64,000 nt of DNA, from NCBI RefSeq assembly GCF_039543505.1, contig NZ_BAABJW010000001.1:372001-436000 (forward strand), given 5' to 3'. Source of the stretch: Litoribaculum gwangyangense (GTDB lineage Bacteria; Bacteroidota; Bacteroidia; Flavobacteriales; Flavobacteriaceae). The notes below the pieces were generated by a model. It was not told the DNA's origin. It searched no databases and worked only from the letters and a program-made list of their open reading frames with translations. Every line of letters starts with the position of its first letter. Position 1 is the stretch's first letter. A program made the translations under genes and the position numbers. Shown here piece after piece: positions 9,001-17,252 of the stretch.

Positions 9001-10464
9001 ATGGGAAAAGTAACAGGATTTAAAGAGTTTGAAAGACAAGATGAAAAATACACTCCCGTAGAGGAACGTGTAAAACATTATAAGGAATTTACAGTACCCT
9101 TAAGCGAGGAAGAAATCACAAAACAAGGATCTCGATGTATGGACTGCGGCATTCCTTTTTGTCATAGTGGTTGCCCATTGGGGAATTTAATCCCGGATTT
9201 CAACCATATGGTACATCAGGGCGAATGGCAAAAAGCTTCATGGATATTGCATTCTACCAATAATTTCCCGGAATTTACTGGCCGATTATGTCCTGCACCT
9301 TGTGAAAAAGCTTGTGTTCTAGGACTTATTGAAGACCCAATCTCCATAGAAAATATAGAAAAAAATATTGTAGAGCGTGCTTTTAAAGAAGGTTGGATTA
9401 AACCACAACCTCCAAAAATTAGAACGGATAAAACGGTTGCTGTAATAGGTTCTGGACCAGCAGGTTTAGCAGCTGCACAGCAATTAAACAGAGCTGGTCA
9501 TACTGTAACTGTTTTTGAACGCGATGATGAAATTGGTGGGTTATTACGCTACGGTATCCCTAATTTTAAAATGGAAAAAGAAATTATCGACCGTCGTTTA
9601 GTCATTTTAAAAGCGGAAGGTATTACTTTTAAAACCAATGTGAATGTTGGTGTAAATTACGATGTTAAAGAATTGAAAAAATTCGACGCCGTTGTATTAT
9701 GCGGTGGCGCTACTGAAAGACGTAGTTTACCAACTCCCGGAATAGATGCGGACGGTGTGGTTCAAGCCATGGATTTTTTAACACAACAAACCAAAGTGTT
9801 GTTTGGTAAAAAGGTCGAAAATCAAGTTTTAGCAACCGATAAGCATGTGATAGTCATTGGTGGTGGAGACACGGGATCTGATTGTGTTGGTACATCCAAC
9901 CGTCATGGAGCAAAATCCGTAGTGAATTTTGAAATCATGCCAAAACCTCCTGGACATCGTTCTCCAACGACACCATGGCCCTATTGGCCACTACAGCTTA
10001 AAACATCTTCATCACATGAAGAAGGTGTTGAGCGCAACTGGTTAATCAATACTAAGGAATTTATAACTGATGAGAATAACAAATTAACCGCTTTAAAAAC
10101 CGTTAATGTAGAGTGGAAAATGGTTCCCGGGGAACGCCCACAACTCATTGAAATTGAAGGTACCGAAAAAATATGGCCTTGTGATTTAGCACTGTTAGCA
10201 CTAGGATTTACAGGTCCAGAAAATACTTTAGCAAACAAATTAGGTGTCCAAACAGATGCACGCTCTAATTATAAAGCGGAATACGGTAAATACCAAACTA
10301 ATATTCCCAATATTTTTACAGCTGGTGATATGCGCAGGGGACAGTCCCTAATTGTTTGGGCCATTTCTGAAGGAAGAGAAGCCGCTAGACAAGTGGATAT
10401 ATACTTAATGGGTAAATCTGATTTACCTTCAAAAGATATTGCTGGTGATTTGATAGGGATGTAA
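9001..10464 (+). CDS. gltD: Glutamate synthase, small (beta) subunit
   Basis: 487-residue FAD and NADPH-dependent subunit that passes electrons to GltB. The N-terminal Fe-S region has SRCMDCGIPFCHSGCPLGN and RLCPAPCEKACV, giving the cysteines for two 4Fe-4S clusters. The FAD-binding Rossmann motif is VAVIGSGPAGLAAAQQL (about residue 146), and the NADPH-binding motif is VIVIGGGDTGSDCVGT (about residue 282). A C-terminal FTAGDMRRGQSLIVWAI segment closes the FAD site. Length is normal for the family. It ends at a strong bidirectional terminator shared with fbp. Confidence 0.97.
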   Translation: MGKVTGFKEFERQDEKYTPVEERVKHYKEFTVPLSEEEITKQGSRCMDCGIPFCHSGCPLGNLIPDFNHMVHQGEWQKASWILHSTNNFPEFTGRLCPAPCEKACVLGLIEDPISIENIEKNIVERAFKEGWIKPQPPKIRTDKTVAVIGSGPAGLAAAQQLNRAGHTVTVFERDDEIGGLLRYGIPNFKMEKEIIDRRLVILKAEGITFKTNVNVGVNYDVKELKKFDAVVLCGGATERRSLPTPGIDADGVVQAMDFLTQQTKVLFGKKVENQVLATDKHVIVIGGGDTGSDCVGTSNRHGAKSVVNFEIMPKPPGHRSPTTPWPYWPLQLKTSSSHEEGVERNWLINTKEFITDENNKLTALKTVNVEWKMVPGERPQLIEIEGTEKIWPCDLALLALGFTGPENTLANKLGVQTDARSNYKAEYGKYQTNIPNIFTAGDMRRGQSLIVWAISEGREAARQVDIYLMGKSDLPSKDIAGDLIGM

Positions 10465-10482
10465 AATCAAAATAATTTTAAT

Positions 10483-10514
10483 AAAAAATGCGAACTTTTC
10501 AGTTCGCATTTTTT
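10483..10514. terminator. Bidirectional terminator between gltD and fbp
   Basis: 14-bp perfect stem (AAAAAATGCGAACT 10483-10496, AGTTCGCATTTTTT 10501-10514) with a 4-base loop. The A-tract and T-tract on opposite sides let it serve the converging gltD and fbp genes. Confidence 0.93.
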
Positions 10515-10515
10515 A

Positions 10516-11520
10516 TTAAGAATTTCGCATAAATTCCTCACATTTTTCAACCATATTTTTACTTCCACAAATAAATGGCACACGTTGATGGAGCTCGGTA
10601 GGTTCAATATCCATAATTCTTGTAAAACCATCACTGGCTTTTCCATTGGCTTGTTCTGCTAAAAAGGCCATAGGATTACACTCATACAACAATCTCAATT
10701 TACCCTTTGGATTTTTAGACCCCTGTGGATACATATAGATACCTCCTTTAATCATGTTCCTATGAAAATCAGAAACCAAAGAACCAATATATCTAGATGT
10801 GTAAGGTCTATCCTCTTCTTCTTTTTGACAATATTTAATATAATTTTTAATCCCTTGAGGAAAATCAAAGTAATTACCTTCATTAACCGAGTAAATACTT
10901 CCATCTACTGGAAACTGCATATTAGGATGCGATAAATAAAACGATCCAATGGCAGGGTTTAAAGTGAAACCATTAACGCCATCTCCAGTGGTATAAACTA
11001 ACATGGTTGATGTACCATAAACCACATAACCCGCAGCAACTTGTTTATTACCCTTTTGTAAAAAATCTTCAAGGGTTACTGGTGTTCCAACAGGGGTAAC
11101 ACGTCTATATATTGAAAAAATAGTACCCACCGATACATTAACATCGATATTTGACGAGCCATCCAATGGGTCAATTAAAACAATATATTTGTTCTGATGG
11201 TTTTCATCTTGACTATTTATTGATATAAAATCATCTTCTTCCTCACTGGCTATGCCACAAACTATATTTCTATTAGTCAGGGTTTGAATAAACTTATTGT
11301 TAGCATAAACATCTAACTTTTGTTGATCCTCACCTTGAATATTTGTGTCTCCAGCTGCACCTATTATATCAACTAAACCAGCTTTATTAACCTCGTGATT
11401 TACTACTTTGGCAGCCAAACGAATGGAATTTATTAAGCTTGACAACTCTCCTGATGAATACTTAAAAGACGCCTGGTTTTCAATAATAAATTCTCCTAAA
11501 GTTTGTTTTTTGTGAGTCAT
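10516..11520 (-). CDS. fbp: Fructose-1,6-bisphosphatase, class I
   Basis: Gluconeogenic enzyme that hydrolyses fructose-1,6-bisphosphate. Metal and catalytic signatures are present: SEEED, IDPLDGSSNIDVNVSVGTIF, and the substrate-binding region KGGIYMYPQGSKNPKGKLRLLYECNPMAF with AEQANGKASDG. I take the internal ATG at 11520 (MTHKKQTLGEFI), giving 334 residues, the family's usual length. The frame is open 15 codons further to 11565, but those residues resemble no N-terminus and would crowd the divergent promoter. The neighbouring divergent gene is a GNAT acetyltransferase. Confidence 0.95.
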   Translation of the reverse strand: MTHKKQTLGEFIIENQASFKYSSGELSSLINSIRLAAKVVNHEVNKAGLVDIIGAAGDTNIQGEDQQKLDVYANNKFIQTLTNRNIVCGIASEEEDDFISINSQDENHQNKYIVLIDPLDGSSNIDVNVSVGTIFSIYRRVTPVGTPVTLEDFLQKGNKQVAAGYVVYGTSTMLVYTTGDGVNGFTLNPAIGSFYLSHPNMQFPVDGSIYSVNEGNYFDFPQGIKNYIKYCQKEEEDRPYTSRYIGSLVSDFHRNMIKGGIYMYPQGSKNPKGKLRLLYECNPMAFLAEQANGKASDGFTRIMDIEPTELHQRVPFICGSKNMVEKCEEFMRNS

Positions 11521-11611
11521 TAACCTGTAGATTTGTTTATACAAATTAACATTATTTTTTAACAAACTACAACGTTTTAGACCTAGATTAAGTAATTATT
11601 CAACTTTAAAC

Positions 11612-11619
11612 TATATTTG
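11612..11619 (+). promoter_or_regulatory. Flavobacterial -7 box TATATTTG
   Basis: Exact match to TAnnTTTG, 18 bases before the ATG of the GNAT gene; no convincing -33 TTG is seen at the usual spacing. Confidence 0.5.
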
Positions 11620-11637
11620 GTTTAATTTTTAAGAAAT

Positions 11638-12117
11638 ATGAAATTTACAATTAGAAAATCGAAAGAATCTGATATGCCACAAGTTCTTAAATTAATCAAG
11701 GAGCTTGCAAAATTTGAGAAAGAACCAGATGCTGTTGAAGTTACTGTAGAAGATTTGAAAAATGATGGATTTGGAGAACACCCTGCTTTTCATTGTTTTG
11801 TTGCAGAGGTAAACTCAAAAATTGAAGGTATCGCATTAACATTCCACAGATATTCAACTTGGAAAGGAAAAATAATACATTTAGAAGACTTGATAGTAAG
11901 TCAAGATATGCGGGGTTCTGGTTTGGGTACAGCGCTTTTAGATGAAGTAGTAAAATATGCCAAGAATTTGGGAGTAAGACGTATTAATTGGGAAGTCATA
12001 GATTGGAATGAACCTGCCATCACCTTTTATGAAAAAAAAGGAGCAAAAGTTTTACGTGATTGGGATGTGGTTTGGTTAGACGAAACTGGTATTAATAATT
12101 ATATAGCAAATTTATAG
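11638..12117 (+). CDS. GNAT family N-acetyltransferase (diamine acetyltransferase-like)
   Basis: 159 residues with the full GNAT fold. Motif A is DLIVSQDMRGSGLGTALLDEV (about residues 85-105), with the R-x-x-G-x-G acetyl-CoA loop, and motif B is YEKKGAKVLRDWDVVWL. The N-terminal KSKESDMPQVLKLIKELAKFEKEPDAVEVT stretch resembles spermidine/diamine acetyltransferases (SAT1-like), so a polyamine or amine substrate is likely but not shown. It is separated by a single base from the aspartate kinase gene (TAG T ATG), indicating co-transcription. Confidence 0.85.
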   Translation: MKFTIRKSKESDMPQVLKLIKELAKFEKEPDAVEVTVEDLKNDGFGEHPAFHCFVAEVNSKIEGIALTFHRYSTWKGKIIHLEDLIVSQDMRGSGLGTALLDEVVKYAKNLGVRRINWEVIDWNEPAITFYEKKGAKVLRDWDVVWLDETGINNYIANL

Positions 12118-12118
12118 T

Positions 12119-13369
12119 ATGCAAGTATTTAAGTTTGGTGGTGCTTCGGTTAAAGACGCCAATGGCGTAAAAAACTTAGTTTCTGTAATAAAAAAAGTGG
12201 GTTATGAAAACACGCTTATCGTAGTGTCTGCTATGGGGAAAACGACCAATGCTCTAGAAGTGGTTATTAAAAATTATTTTGAAAACAAAACGGAATTGCA
12301 AAGTTCTCTGCAAGATGTAAAGAAATATCATAATGAAATTCTTTTGGAATTGTTTGACAATGAAAACCACCTTGTATTTAAAAAAGTAGCTGCCCTTTTC
12401 AATGAGTTAAATAGCTTTTTAAACACCAATAAATCTCCTGATTATAATTTTGTTTACGACCAAACCATCGGTTTTGGCGAACTGGTTTCTACCACCATAA
12501 TCAGCGAGTATTTAAATACTATTGGATTAAAAAATAATTGGTTAGATGTTAGACATTTTATTAAAACCGATAGTTATTTTAGACGTGCCAATATCAATTG
12601 GGAAGACACCCAAAGTTTAATAACAAAAAACTTTAATACATCAACTTTAAACATAACACAAGGATTTATAGGTAGCGATACCAATAATTTTACAACAACA
12701 CTAGGTAGAGAGGGAAGCGATTATACTGCTGCCATTTTCGCCTATTGCTTAAACGCCAACAGTGTAACTATTTGGAAAGATGTACCTGGAGTTTTAAATG
12801 CAGACCCCAGATATTTTGAAAACGCCAAACTTTTAAACAAAATATCATATACGGAGGCTATTGAGTTGGCGTTTTATGGTGCTTCAGTAATTCATCCAAA
12901 AACCTTACAACCTATACAGGGGAAAGAAATTCCGTTGTATGTGAAATCGTTTTTAAACCCAGAAGCATCCGGAACAAGAATAGGCAAAAATGTAGCCTTA
13001 GAACCTATGACACCATGCTTTATAGTAAAGAAAAATCAAGTATTGATTTCATTATCATCTCTGGATTTTTCATATATCGTTGAAGAAAACATTAGCGAGA
13101 TTTTTAATCTTTTGCACCATTATAAAATGAAGGTTGATGTCATTCAAAATTCTGCCATCAGTTTTTCTGTGTGTGTCGATAATATTTACAATAACTTAGA
13201 GAAGTTATTACATCATCTAAAGGCAAAATTTAAAGTATCTTACAACGAAAATGTCTCGCTATATACGATTCGACATTATAATGAATCCGCCATTAATCAA
13301 ATTGAAGCTGGTAAAACCGTATTATTAAAACAATTAACCCAAGAAACCGTTCAAGTAGTAACTAAATAA
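12119..13369 (+). CDS. lysC: Aspartate kinase, monofunctional
   Basis: 416 residues. It phosphorylates aspartate, the entry to lysine, threonine, methionine and diaminopimelate synthesis. The N-terminal KFGGASVKD motif is the aspartokinase signature, followed by VVSAMGKTTNAL, the TLGREGSDYTAAIFAYCL segment and WKDVPGVLNADPR. The C-terminal portion (about 300-416) has weak ACT-like character, so feedback control may be reduced or altered relative to E. coli LysC; this is inference. There is no homoserine dehydrogenase fusion. It begins one base after the GNAT stop. Confidence 0.93.
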   Translation: MQVFKFGGASVKDANGVKNLVSVIKKVGYENTLIVVSAMGKTTNALEVVIKNYFENKTELQSSLQDVKKYHNEILLELFDNENHLVFKKVAALFNELNSFLNTNKSPDYNFVYDQTIGFGELVSTTIISEYLNTIGLKNNWLDVRHFIKTDSYFRRANINWEDTQSLITKNFNTSTLNITQGFIGSDTNNFTTTLGREGSDYTAAIFAYCLNANSVTIWKDVPGVLNADPRYFENAKLLNKISYTEAIELAFYGASVIHPKTLQPIQGKEIPLYVKSFLNPEASGTRIGKNVALEPMTPCFIVKKNQVLISLSSLDFSYIVEENISEIFNLLHHYKMKVDVIQNSAISFSVCVDNIYNNLEKLLHHLKAKFKVSYNENVSLYTIRHYNESAINQIEAGKTVLLKQLTQETVQVVTK

Positions 13370-13392
13370 AACAATTTAGTACATTTACAACC

Positions 13393-15222
13393 ATGACTAA
13401 ACAACCAAATACAGGTTTAGTAACCGCAAAAGAAGTCGCCAAAGCCATTCAATTAGACAAATATGGCTTCATTGGCACCTTTATTGGTTGGCTTTTAATG
13501 AAATTACTTAAGATTTCTAAGCTCAATAAAATATACAACCGCAATAAACACCTAGAAGAATTACCTTTTCTAAACGCCATTCTAGATGATTTTCAAATAA
13601 AATTTGAAATCCCTGAAGAAGATTTAAAACGCTTACCAAAAGATGGAGCTTACATAACCATTTCCAACCATCCACTTGGTGGTATTGATGGTATTTTACT
13701 ATTAAAGTTAATGCTGGAACAACGAAAGGATTTTAAAATAATCGCCAATTTTTTATTGCACAGAATTGAGCCTTTAGTGCCTTACATCATGCCTGTAAAC
13801 CCTTTCGAGGATAGGAAAGATGTTAAATCGAGTATTTCTGGTTTTAAAAATTCTATTCTCCATTTACGAGAAGGACACCCGCTAGGTATTTTCCCAGCAG
13901 GTGAAGTTTCTACCTATCGTGATGGTAAATTAGTGGTTGACAGACCTTGGGAAGAAGCCGCTATGAAACTAGTAAAAAAAGCCGAAGTGCCAGTAGTTCC
14001 CATCTATTTTCATGCAAAAAATAGTAAACTTTTTTATAAGCTTTCAAAAATTAACGACACTTTTAGAACTGCTAAATTACCATCAGAATTATTAACCCAG
14101 AAAAGACGGGTTATAAAAGTTAGAATTGGAAGACCAATCTCTGTTGAAGACCAAAAAGAATACACCACACTTGAGGAATTCTCAGAATTTTTAAGACGAA
14201 AAACCTACATGCTATCTAATGCTTTTGAAGACAAACCAAAAATACTAGACAACATTCAATCTACACTTAAAGCACCAAAAACACCAAAACGCATTGTTAC
14301 TCCAGTTGAAACGGAGCTAATGGTAAAAGAAGTGGAAGCGCTCAGAAATGATAATTCAAGGCTTTTAGAAAGTAAGAATTATGAAGTATTTTTAGCTCAA
14401 GCAAATAAAATTCCCAACATTTTACGTGAAATTGGTCGTCTTCGTGAAATTACTTTTAGAGAAGTTGGTGAAGGAACTAATGAAGCCATCGATCTCGATA
14501 ATTTTGACAATTATTACCACCATATGTTTTTGTGGGATAATGAAAATAATTTATTAGCTGGTGCCTATCGGATGGGCTTGGGTTCTAAAATTTTTGAGCG
14601 CTACGGAATAGATGGGTTTTATCTACAAGATTTATTCCGATTTGAACCCGAGCTCTATAAAATGATGAGTCAATCCATTGAAATGGGGCGTGCATTTATT
14701 ATTAAAGAATACCAACAAAAACCCATGCCTCTGTTTTTACTTTGGAAAGGTATTGTACACATTACGCTTCGCTACCCAGAACATAAATATTTAATTGGAG
14801 GTGTTAGTATAAGTAATCAGTTTTCAAACTTCTCAAAATCATTGATGGTGGAATTTATGAAATCGCATTATTACGACCCATACATTGCACAATATGTGCG
14901 CCCTAAGAAAGAATTTAAAGTGAAACTGAAAGATGCCGATAAGGATTTTGTTTTTGATGAAGCCGAGGCCGATTTAAATAAGTTCGATAAGTTTATTGAT
15001 GAAATAGAACCCGGAGCATTACGCTTACCGGTTTTATTGAAAAAGTATATTAAACAAAATGCCAGATTAGTAGCATTTAATGTCGACCCACTTTTCAACA
15101 ACTCTGTAGATGGATTGATGTATATTAAAATTGCCGATTTGCCAGAAAGTACCGTGCGTCCTGTAATGGAGGAATTTCAAGCCGAATTGGAACGCAAGTT
15201 TATGGAAAAAAATGGAGGTTAA
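13393..15222 (+). CDS. olsF: Bifunctional acyltransferase, OlsF-like (PlsC domain + GNAT-like N-acyltransferase domain)
   Basis: 609 residues made of two enzymes. Residues about 75-290 are a PlsC-type O-acyltransferase (SNHPLGGIDG with the catalytic His and Asp, then FPAGEVS as the substrate loop). Residues about 330-600 are an OlsB/hemolysin-like N-acyltransferase (RLREITFREVGEG, LGSKIFERYGIDGFYLQDLF, MGRAFIIKEYQQ). This arrangement matches OlsF, known from Serratia and Flavobacterium johnsoniae to make ornithine lipids; related glycine lipids are also possible products. It is a membrane-associated phosphorus-free lipid enzyme. Its stop overlaps the arsC stop on the other strand by three bases, so transcription converges here with no visible terminator. 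Confidence 0.85.
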   Translation: MTKQPNTGLVTAKEVAKAIQLDKYGFIGTFIGWLLMKLLKISKLNKIYNRNKHLEELPFLNAILDDFQIKFEIPEEDLKRLPKDGAYITISNHPLGGIDGILLLKLMLEQRKDFKIIANFLLHRIEPLVPYIMPVNPFEDRKDVKSSISGFKNSILHLREGHPLGIFPAGEVSTYRDGKLVVDRPWEEAAMKLVKKAEVPVVPIYFHAKNSKLFYKLSKINDTFRTAKLPSELLTQKRRVIKVRIGRPISVEDQKEYTTLEEFSEFLRRKTYMLSNAFEDKPKILDNIQSTLKAPKTPKRIVTPVETELMVKEVEALRNDNSRLLESKNYEVFLAQANKIPNILREIGRLREITFREVGEGTNEAIDLDNFDNYYHHMFLWDNENNLLAGAYRMGLGSKIFERYGIDGFYLQDLFRFEPELYKMMSQSIEMGRAFIIKEYQQKPMPLFLLWKGIVHITLRYPEHKYLIGGVSISNQFSNFSKSLMVEFMKSHYYDPYIAQYVRPKKEFKVKLKDADKDFVFDEAEADLNKFDKFIDEIEPGALRLPVLLKKYIKQNARLVAFNVDPLFNNSVDGLMYIKIADLPESTVRPVMEEFQAELERKFMEKNGG

Positions 15223-15644
15223 ATCAGCTCGTATTGCTCAACAAACTTTTTAAAATAGTTTTTAATTTCCTCTCTGGCTTTTAAAAATGCGGCGTGTTTT
15301 TCTTTTTTACTTCCCACCACTTTTGATGGGTCGAAGAAATTATGATGTAATCTTATTGCATTTTTACTAGGTATGTACGGGCAATTTTCGTTGGCATGAT
15401 CGCACACGGTAATGATGTAATCAAAATCTAGATCCTTATACCCGTCCACGTTGTTTGAAGTATGATGGGAAATATCTAATCCATCTTCTTTCATGATGGC
15501 CAAAGCACCAGGGTTCAATCCGTGAGTTTCAATGCCTGCGCTATATACTTTTACTTTTCGATTATCTAAAAAATGGTTTAAATACCCATGTGCCATTTGG
15601 CTTCTACAGGAATTTCCTGTACATAATACTAAAATATTTTTCAT
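15219..15644 (-). CDS. arsC: Arsenate reductase, thioredoxin-coupled LMW phosphatase type
   Basis: 141 residues. Reduces arsenate to arsenite. The P-loop is CTGNSCRS with nucleophile Cys8 and Arg14 (CX5R). The two relay cysteines of the S. aureus pI258-type enzyme are also present, at Cys81 and Cys88 (VCDHANENCP), so this is a reductase rather than a plain tyrosine phosphatase. It is the last gene of an arsR-DUF6428-arsC cluster. No ArsB or Acr3 arsenite exporter follows; the next gene converges. A short interspersed repeat lies in the gap upstream. Confidence 0.9.
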   Translation of the reverse strand: MKNILVLCTGNSCRSQMAHGYLNHFLDNRKVKVYSAGIETHGLNPGALAIMKEDGLDISHHTSNNVDGYKDLDFDYIITVCDHANENCPYIPSKNAIRLHHNFFDPSKVVGSKKEKHAAFLKAREEIKNYFKKFVEQYELI

Positions 15645-15699
15645 ATATTTTTTATTACCCTAGTAAGAGTCTTTTAATTAAAATAAATTGTTGATGAAC

Positions 15700-15732
15700 A
15701 GATTGCTTCGTCTTACCTCTTCGCAATGACGA
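15700..15732. repeat. Short interspersed palindromic repeat (CGTCATTGCGA type)
   Basis: Bases 15700-15732 read on the minus strand as TCGTCATTGCGAAGAGG, then TAAGACGAAGCAATCT. This matches a repeat I recognise from many bacterial genomes (CGTCATTGCGAGGAGG...GACGAAGCAATCT). It has internal dyad character (TTGCGAAGA against GACGAAGCAA is partly symmetrical). It sits between the DUF6428 gene and arsC. The identification rests on memory of the family. Confidence 0.65.
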
Positions 15733-15738
15733 ATTAAA

Positions 15739-16236
15739 TTAACAACAATTTCCATTTGGTGAACAACAAGGTTCATCACTTTCTAAAACTGGCTCTAAAA
15801 CTTCCTTTACGCCACAAGCTACTTTGGCTTTACAATCTGTTTTTTCAACAGCTAATTTAAATATTAAATTGTTGTTTTGTATTTCAAAATCGTTAACAAA
15901 AAGTTGTGCTGTGTGAAAATTTGCATTGCTATATTCAAACTTGATCTCAGCATCTAAAACATAAGCTTTCATTTTACCTACTTTTTTTAAAATGCTTAAG
16001 GCTTTATAAACACTCATATAATCTTTTTTATCGAATTCACTTGGGCTTTCCCAAAGTTGAATAATGGTTTCTTTCCAAGCATGATTTTGTATGCCGCAAT
16101 CTACAGAATCAACCGTGATGTGCTTTACTTCAGTAATATGGTAATTGGCTCCAACAAATCTAGTTGGTGCATATTCGAACCATAAAGATTTGTCTTTATT
16201 TGCCTCAAGTATTTTAAAGAATTCTTGTGTTTTCAT
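15739..16236 (-). CDS. DUF6428 family protein of ars cluster
   Basis: 165 residues from ATG 16236 (MKTQEFFKILEANKDK); the frame opens 17 codons earlier and would overlap arsR by 10 bases, but that extension looks unlike a protein start. This is a family commonly seen between arsR and arsC in Bacteroidota; its biochemical role is not known to me. The C-terminus is cysteine-rich (KTDCKAKVACGV, then EPCCSPNGNCC, seven Cys in the last 40 residues), which suggests thiol ligands for arsenite or another soft metal. The body is predicted soluble alpha/beta with no signal peptide or membrane span. Confidence 0.75.
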   Translation of the reverse strand: MKTQEFFKILEANKDKSLWFEYAPTRFVGANYHITEVKHITVDSVDCGIQNHAWKETIIQLWESPSEFDKKDYMSVYKALSILKKVGKMKAYVLDAEIKFEYSNANFHTAQLFVNDFEIQNNNLIFKLAVEKTDCKAKVACGVKEVLEPVLESDEPCCSPNGNCC

Positions 16237-16277
16237 AGTCTTTTGTTTTAAATGAGTTGCCACATGCCAATAATCGG

Positions 16278-16601
16278 CTAACAGCAATTGGATTTTGTTT
16301 TATTGAAAAATGTGTTTAATTGATGCTGTATTTGTGACCATCTTTCTATATTAATACAATAGCACATGCTTTTACCTTCAATCTCACCTTTAAGCAACCC
16401 TATACTTTTGAGTTCCTTTAGATGTTGTGAAATAGTAGCTTGCGCGAGCCCAATTTCTTCAACTAAATCGCTGCATATACAAGCATTTTGATTACTTATA
16501 TATTGCAGGATAGCCACTCTAGCGGGATGCCCCAATACCTTAAAAAACTGAGCTAAGTCGTTTTGTTGCCCGGTGAATATCTCTGTTTTAGTAACACCCA
16601 T
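16278..16601 (-). CDS. arsR: ArsR/SmtB family metal-sensing repressor
   Basis: 107-residue winged-helix repressor. The core has FKVLGHPARVAILQYI, then CICSDLVEEIGLAQATISQ, the recognition helix (about residues 40-60), followed by HLKELKSIGLL and a short wing. The two cysteines in ACICSDL occupy the place of the ELCVCDL arsenite site, and the protein ends in NCC, possible extra ligands. It is the first gene of the small ars cluster and probably represses itself through the palindrome at 16615-16626, 14 bases upstream of its start. Confidence 0.93.
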   Translation of the reverse strand: MGVTKTEIFTGQQNDLAQFFKVLGHPARVAILQYISNQNACICSDLVEEIGLAQATISQHLKELKSIGLLKGEIEGKSMCYCINIERWSQIQHQLNTFFNKTKSNCC

Positions 16602-16614
16602 TTTTTATATTTAT

Positions 16615-16626
16615 ATATTGCAATAT
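16615..16626. promoter_or_regulatory. Candidate ArsR operator palindrome
   Basis: Perfect 12-bp palindrome ATATTGCAATAT in the 5' region of arsR, embedded in a longer AT-rich dyad. ArsR/SmtB repressors bind AT-rich dyads of this sort over the promoter. The assignment is from position and symmetry only. Confidence 0.55.
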
Positions 16627-16647
16627 TACGATGTTAATTTTAAATAA

Positions 16648-16676
16648 AAAAGCCAAAATATCGTTTTTTGGCTTTT
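16648..16676 (-). terminator. Terminator after TM2 gene
   Basis: Arms AAAAGCCAAAA (16648-16658) and TTTTGGCTTTT (16666-16676), 7-base loop, located 37 bases after the TM2 gene stop. The minus-strand 3' side is T-rich. It insulates arsR from upstream transcription. Confidence 0.8.
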
Positions 16677-16712
16677 CATAATAATTCTTTAAAGGAAATT
16701 ATTAAGCAATTT

Positions 16713-17159
16713 TTAAAACCATGGTTTTTTACCAACTTGATAAGTGTTGTAAAATTCCTCATCAGATTTAGTTAAGTAAATAATTCCTTCTATAAGACCT
16801 AAAATACTCATTACCCAACCAGCTATTCCACAGGTTAAAACACCTAAAATCAAAGTAATTACTAATATTATAATTCCTTCTTTATTGTATCCAAGAATAA
16901 ACTTGTGGATTCCAAAAACACCAAGTAAAATAGCTAAAACACCTGCTAATATTTTTTTATTATCACTTGAGGCAAATGTTTCTTTAGCACTTTTGGAAAA
17001 CTCTGAAGCTGTCTCTTTAGCTTCCTTTGCGTATTCTTTAGCCTTTTCCTTAGCTTCACCAGCTAGTTTTTCAGCTTTATCAGCAGCTTTCTTAGTGCCT
17101 TCTTTTGCATCGCCTAACATCTCATTTAGGTCGTCGCTTAAATTTTTTTCGTCAGACAT
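16713..17159 (-). CDS. TM2 domain protein with charged helical N-terminus
   Basis: 148 residues. Residues 1-65 are Lys/Ala/Glu-rich with heptad-like repeats (KKAADKAEKLAGEAKEKAKE), resembling YtxH/LEA-type amphipathic helices. Residues about 68-135 form a TM2 domain: a first helix with the glycine-rich GVFGIHKFILG motif and a second helix (IIILVITLILGVLTCGIAGWVMSILGLIEGI). TM2 domain function is not established. No signal peptide. It is monocistronic, closed by its own terminator. Confidence 0.8.
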   Translation of the reverse strand: MSDEKNLSDDLNEMLGDAKEGTKKAADKAEKLAGEAKEKAKEYAKEAKETASEFSKSAKETFASSDNKKILAGVLAILLGVFGIHKFILGYNKEGIIILVITLILGVLTCGIAGWVMSILGLIEGIIYLTKSDEEFYNTYQVGKKPWF

Positions 17160-17252
17160 AATTTTTAGTTTTGATTTGTTTTTTAAAAGTAATAAAAATA
17201 AACTTCATTACTAAGGATGTGTCTTTCAAATTAAAAGAACGTTACAAATAAA

